DNA from: Candidatus Limimorpha equi
GTDB lineage: Bacteria > Bacteroidota > Bacteroidia > Bacteroidales > F082
Assembly (NCBI GenBank): GCA_018065885.1
Contig: JAGHSL010000045.1
Coordinates: 1-6,166, forward strand
Direction of reading: 5' to 3'
Length of the DNA: 6,166 nucleotides
Shown piece by piece: positions 6,120-6,166 of this stretch (within the stretch, counting starts at the first letter, position 1; the number at the start of each line of letters is the position of its first letter). The notes beneath the pieces are model-generated. The model was not told where the DNA came from, did not search any database, and worked only from the letters and a program-made list of their open reading frames with translations. Made by a program: the position numbers and the translations under genes.

Positions 6120-6166
6120 GTGAAAATGTTTAGTTGTTTATTGTTTAAAAGTTTAATTGTTGCTGA

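Overview
The window looks like a chromosomal housekeeping segment from a member of the Bacteroidota, probably order Bacteroidales. Four genes have a close match to the Bacteroidota -7 promoter element TAnnTTTG just upstream, convincing Shine-Dalgarno sequences are scarce, 5' leaders are A/T-rich, and the proteins read as Bacteroidales-like. These points are read from the sequence; the taxonomic placement is inference from memory, without a search.

Layout. On the minus strand, reading from high to low coordinates, lie a long RelA/SpoT-family alarmone enzyme (4145 to 1953), a Fur-superfamily regulator (1835 to 1392) and adenylosuccinate synthetase purA (1133 to the left edge, so its C-terminus is missing). 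Diverging from rel, on the plus strand, is a carbamate kinase (4290-5228) that ends in a clear intrinsic terminator. Converging on it from the right is the membrane diadenylate cyclase gene cdaA (6095 to 5325), with its own promoter at the right edge. The only sizeable non-coding stretch is the 258-bp fur-purA gap, which holds two tandem copies of a 95-bp palindrome-bearing repeat and a 14-bp direct repeat touching the fur stop codon.

How the genes relate. Two enzymes handle second messengers: (p)ppGpp by Rel and c-di-AMP by CdaA. PurA is a purine-synthesis enzyme known in other bacteria to be inhibited by (p)ppGpp. Carbamate kinase stands alone, with no arginine deiminase or catabolic ornithine carbamoyltransferase gene visible beside it.

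What stands out. The Rel protein keeps every recognisable hydrolase (HD) residue, but its synthetase domain lacks the usual GRxK motif, has Gly where the metal-binding Asp should be, and Asp in place of the catalytic Glu. It may therefore be a hydrolase-only or regulatory long Rel. The neighbouring Fur-family protein lacks both structural-zinc CxxC pairs. I see no mobile element, CRISPR array, tRNA or rRNA, and no strong sign of a wholly new system.
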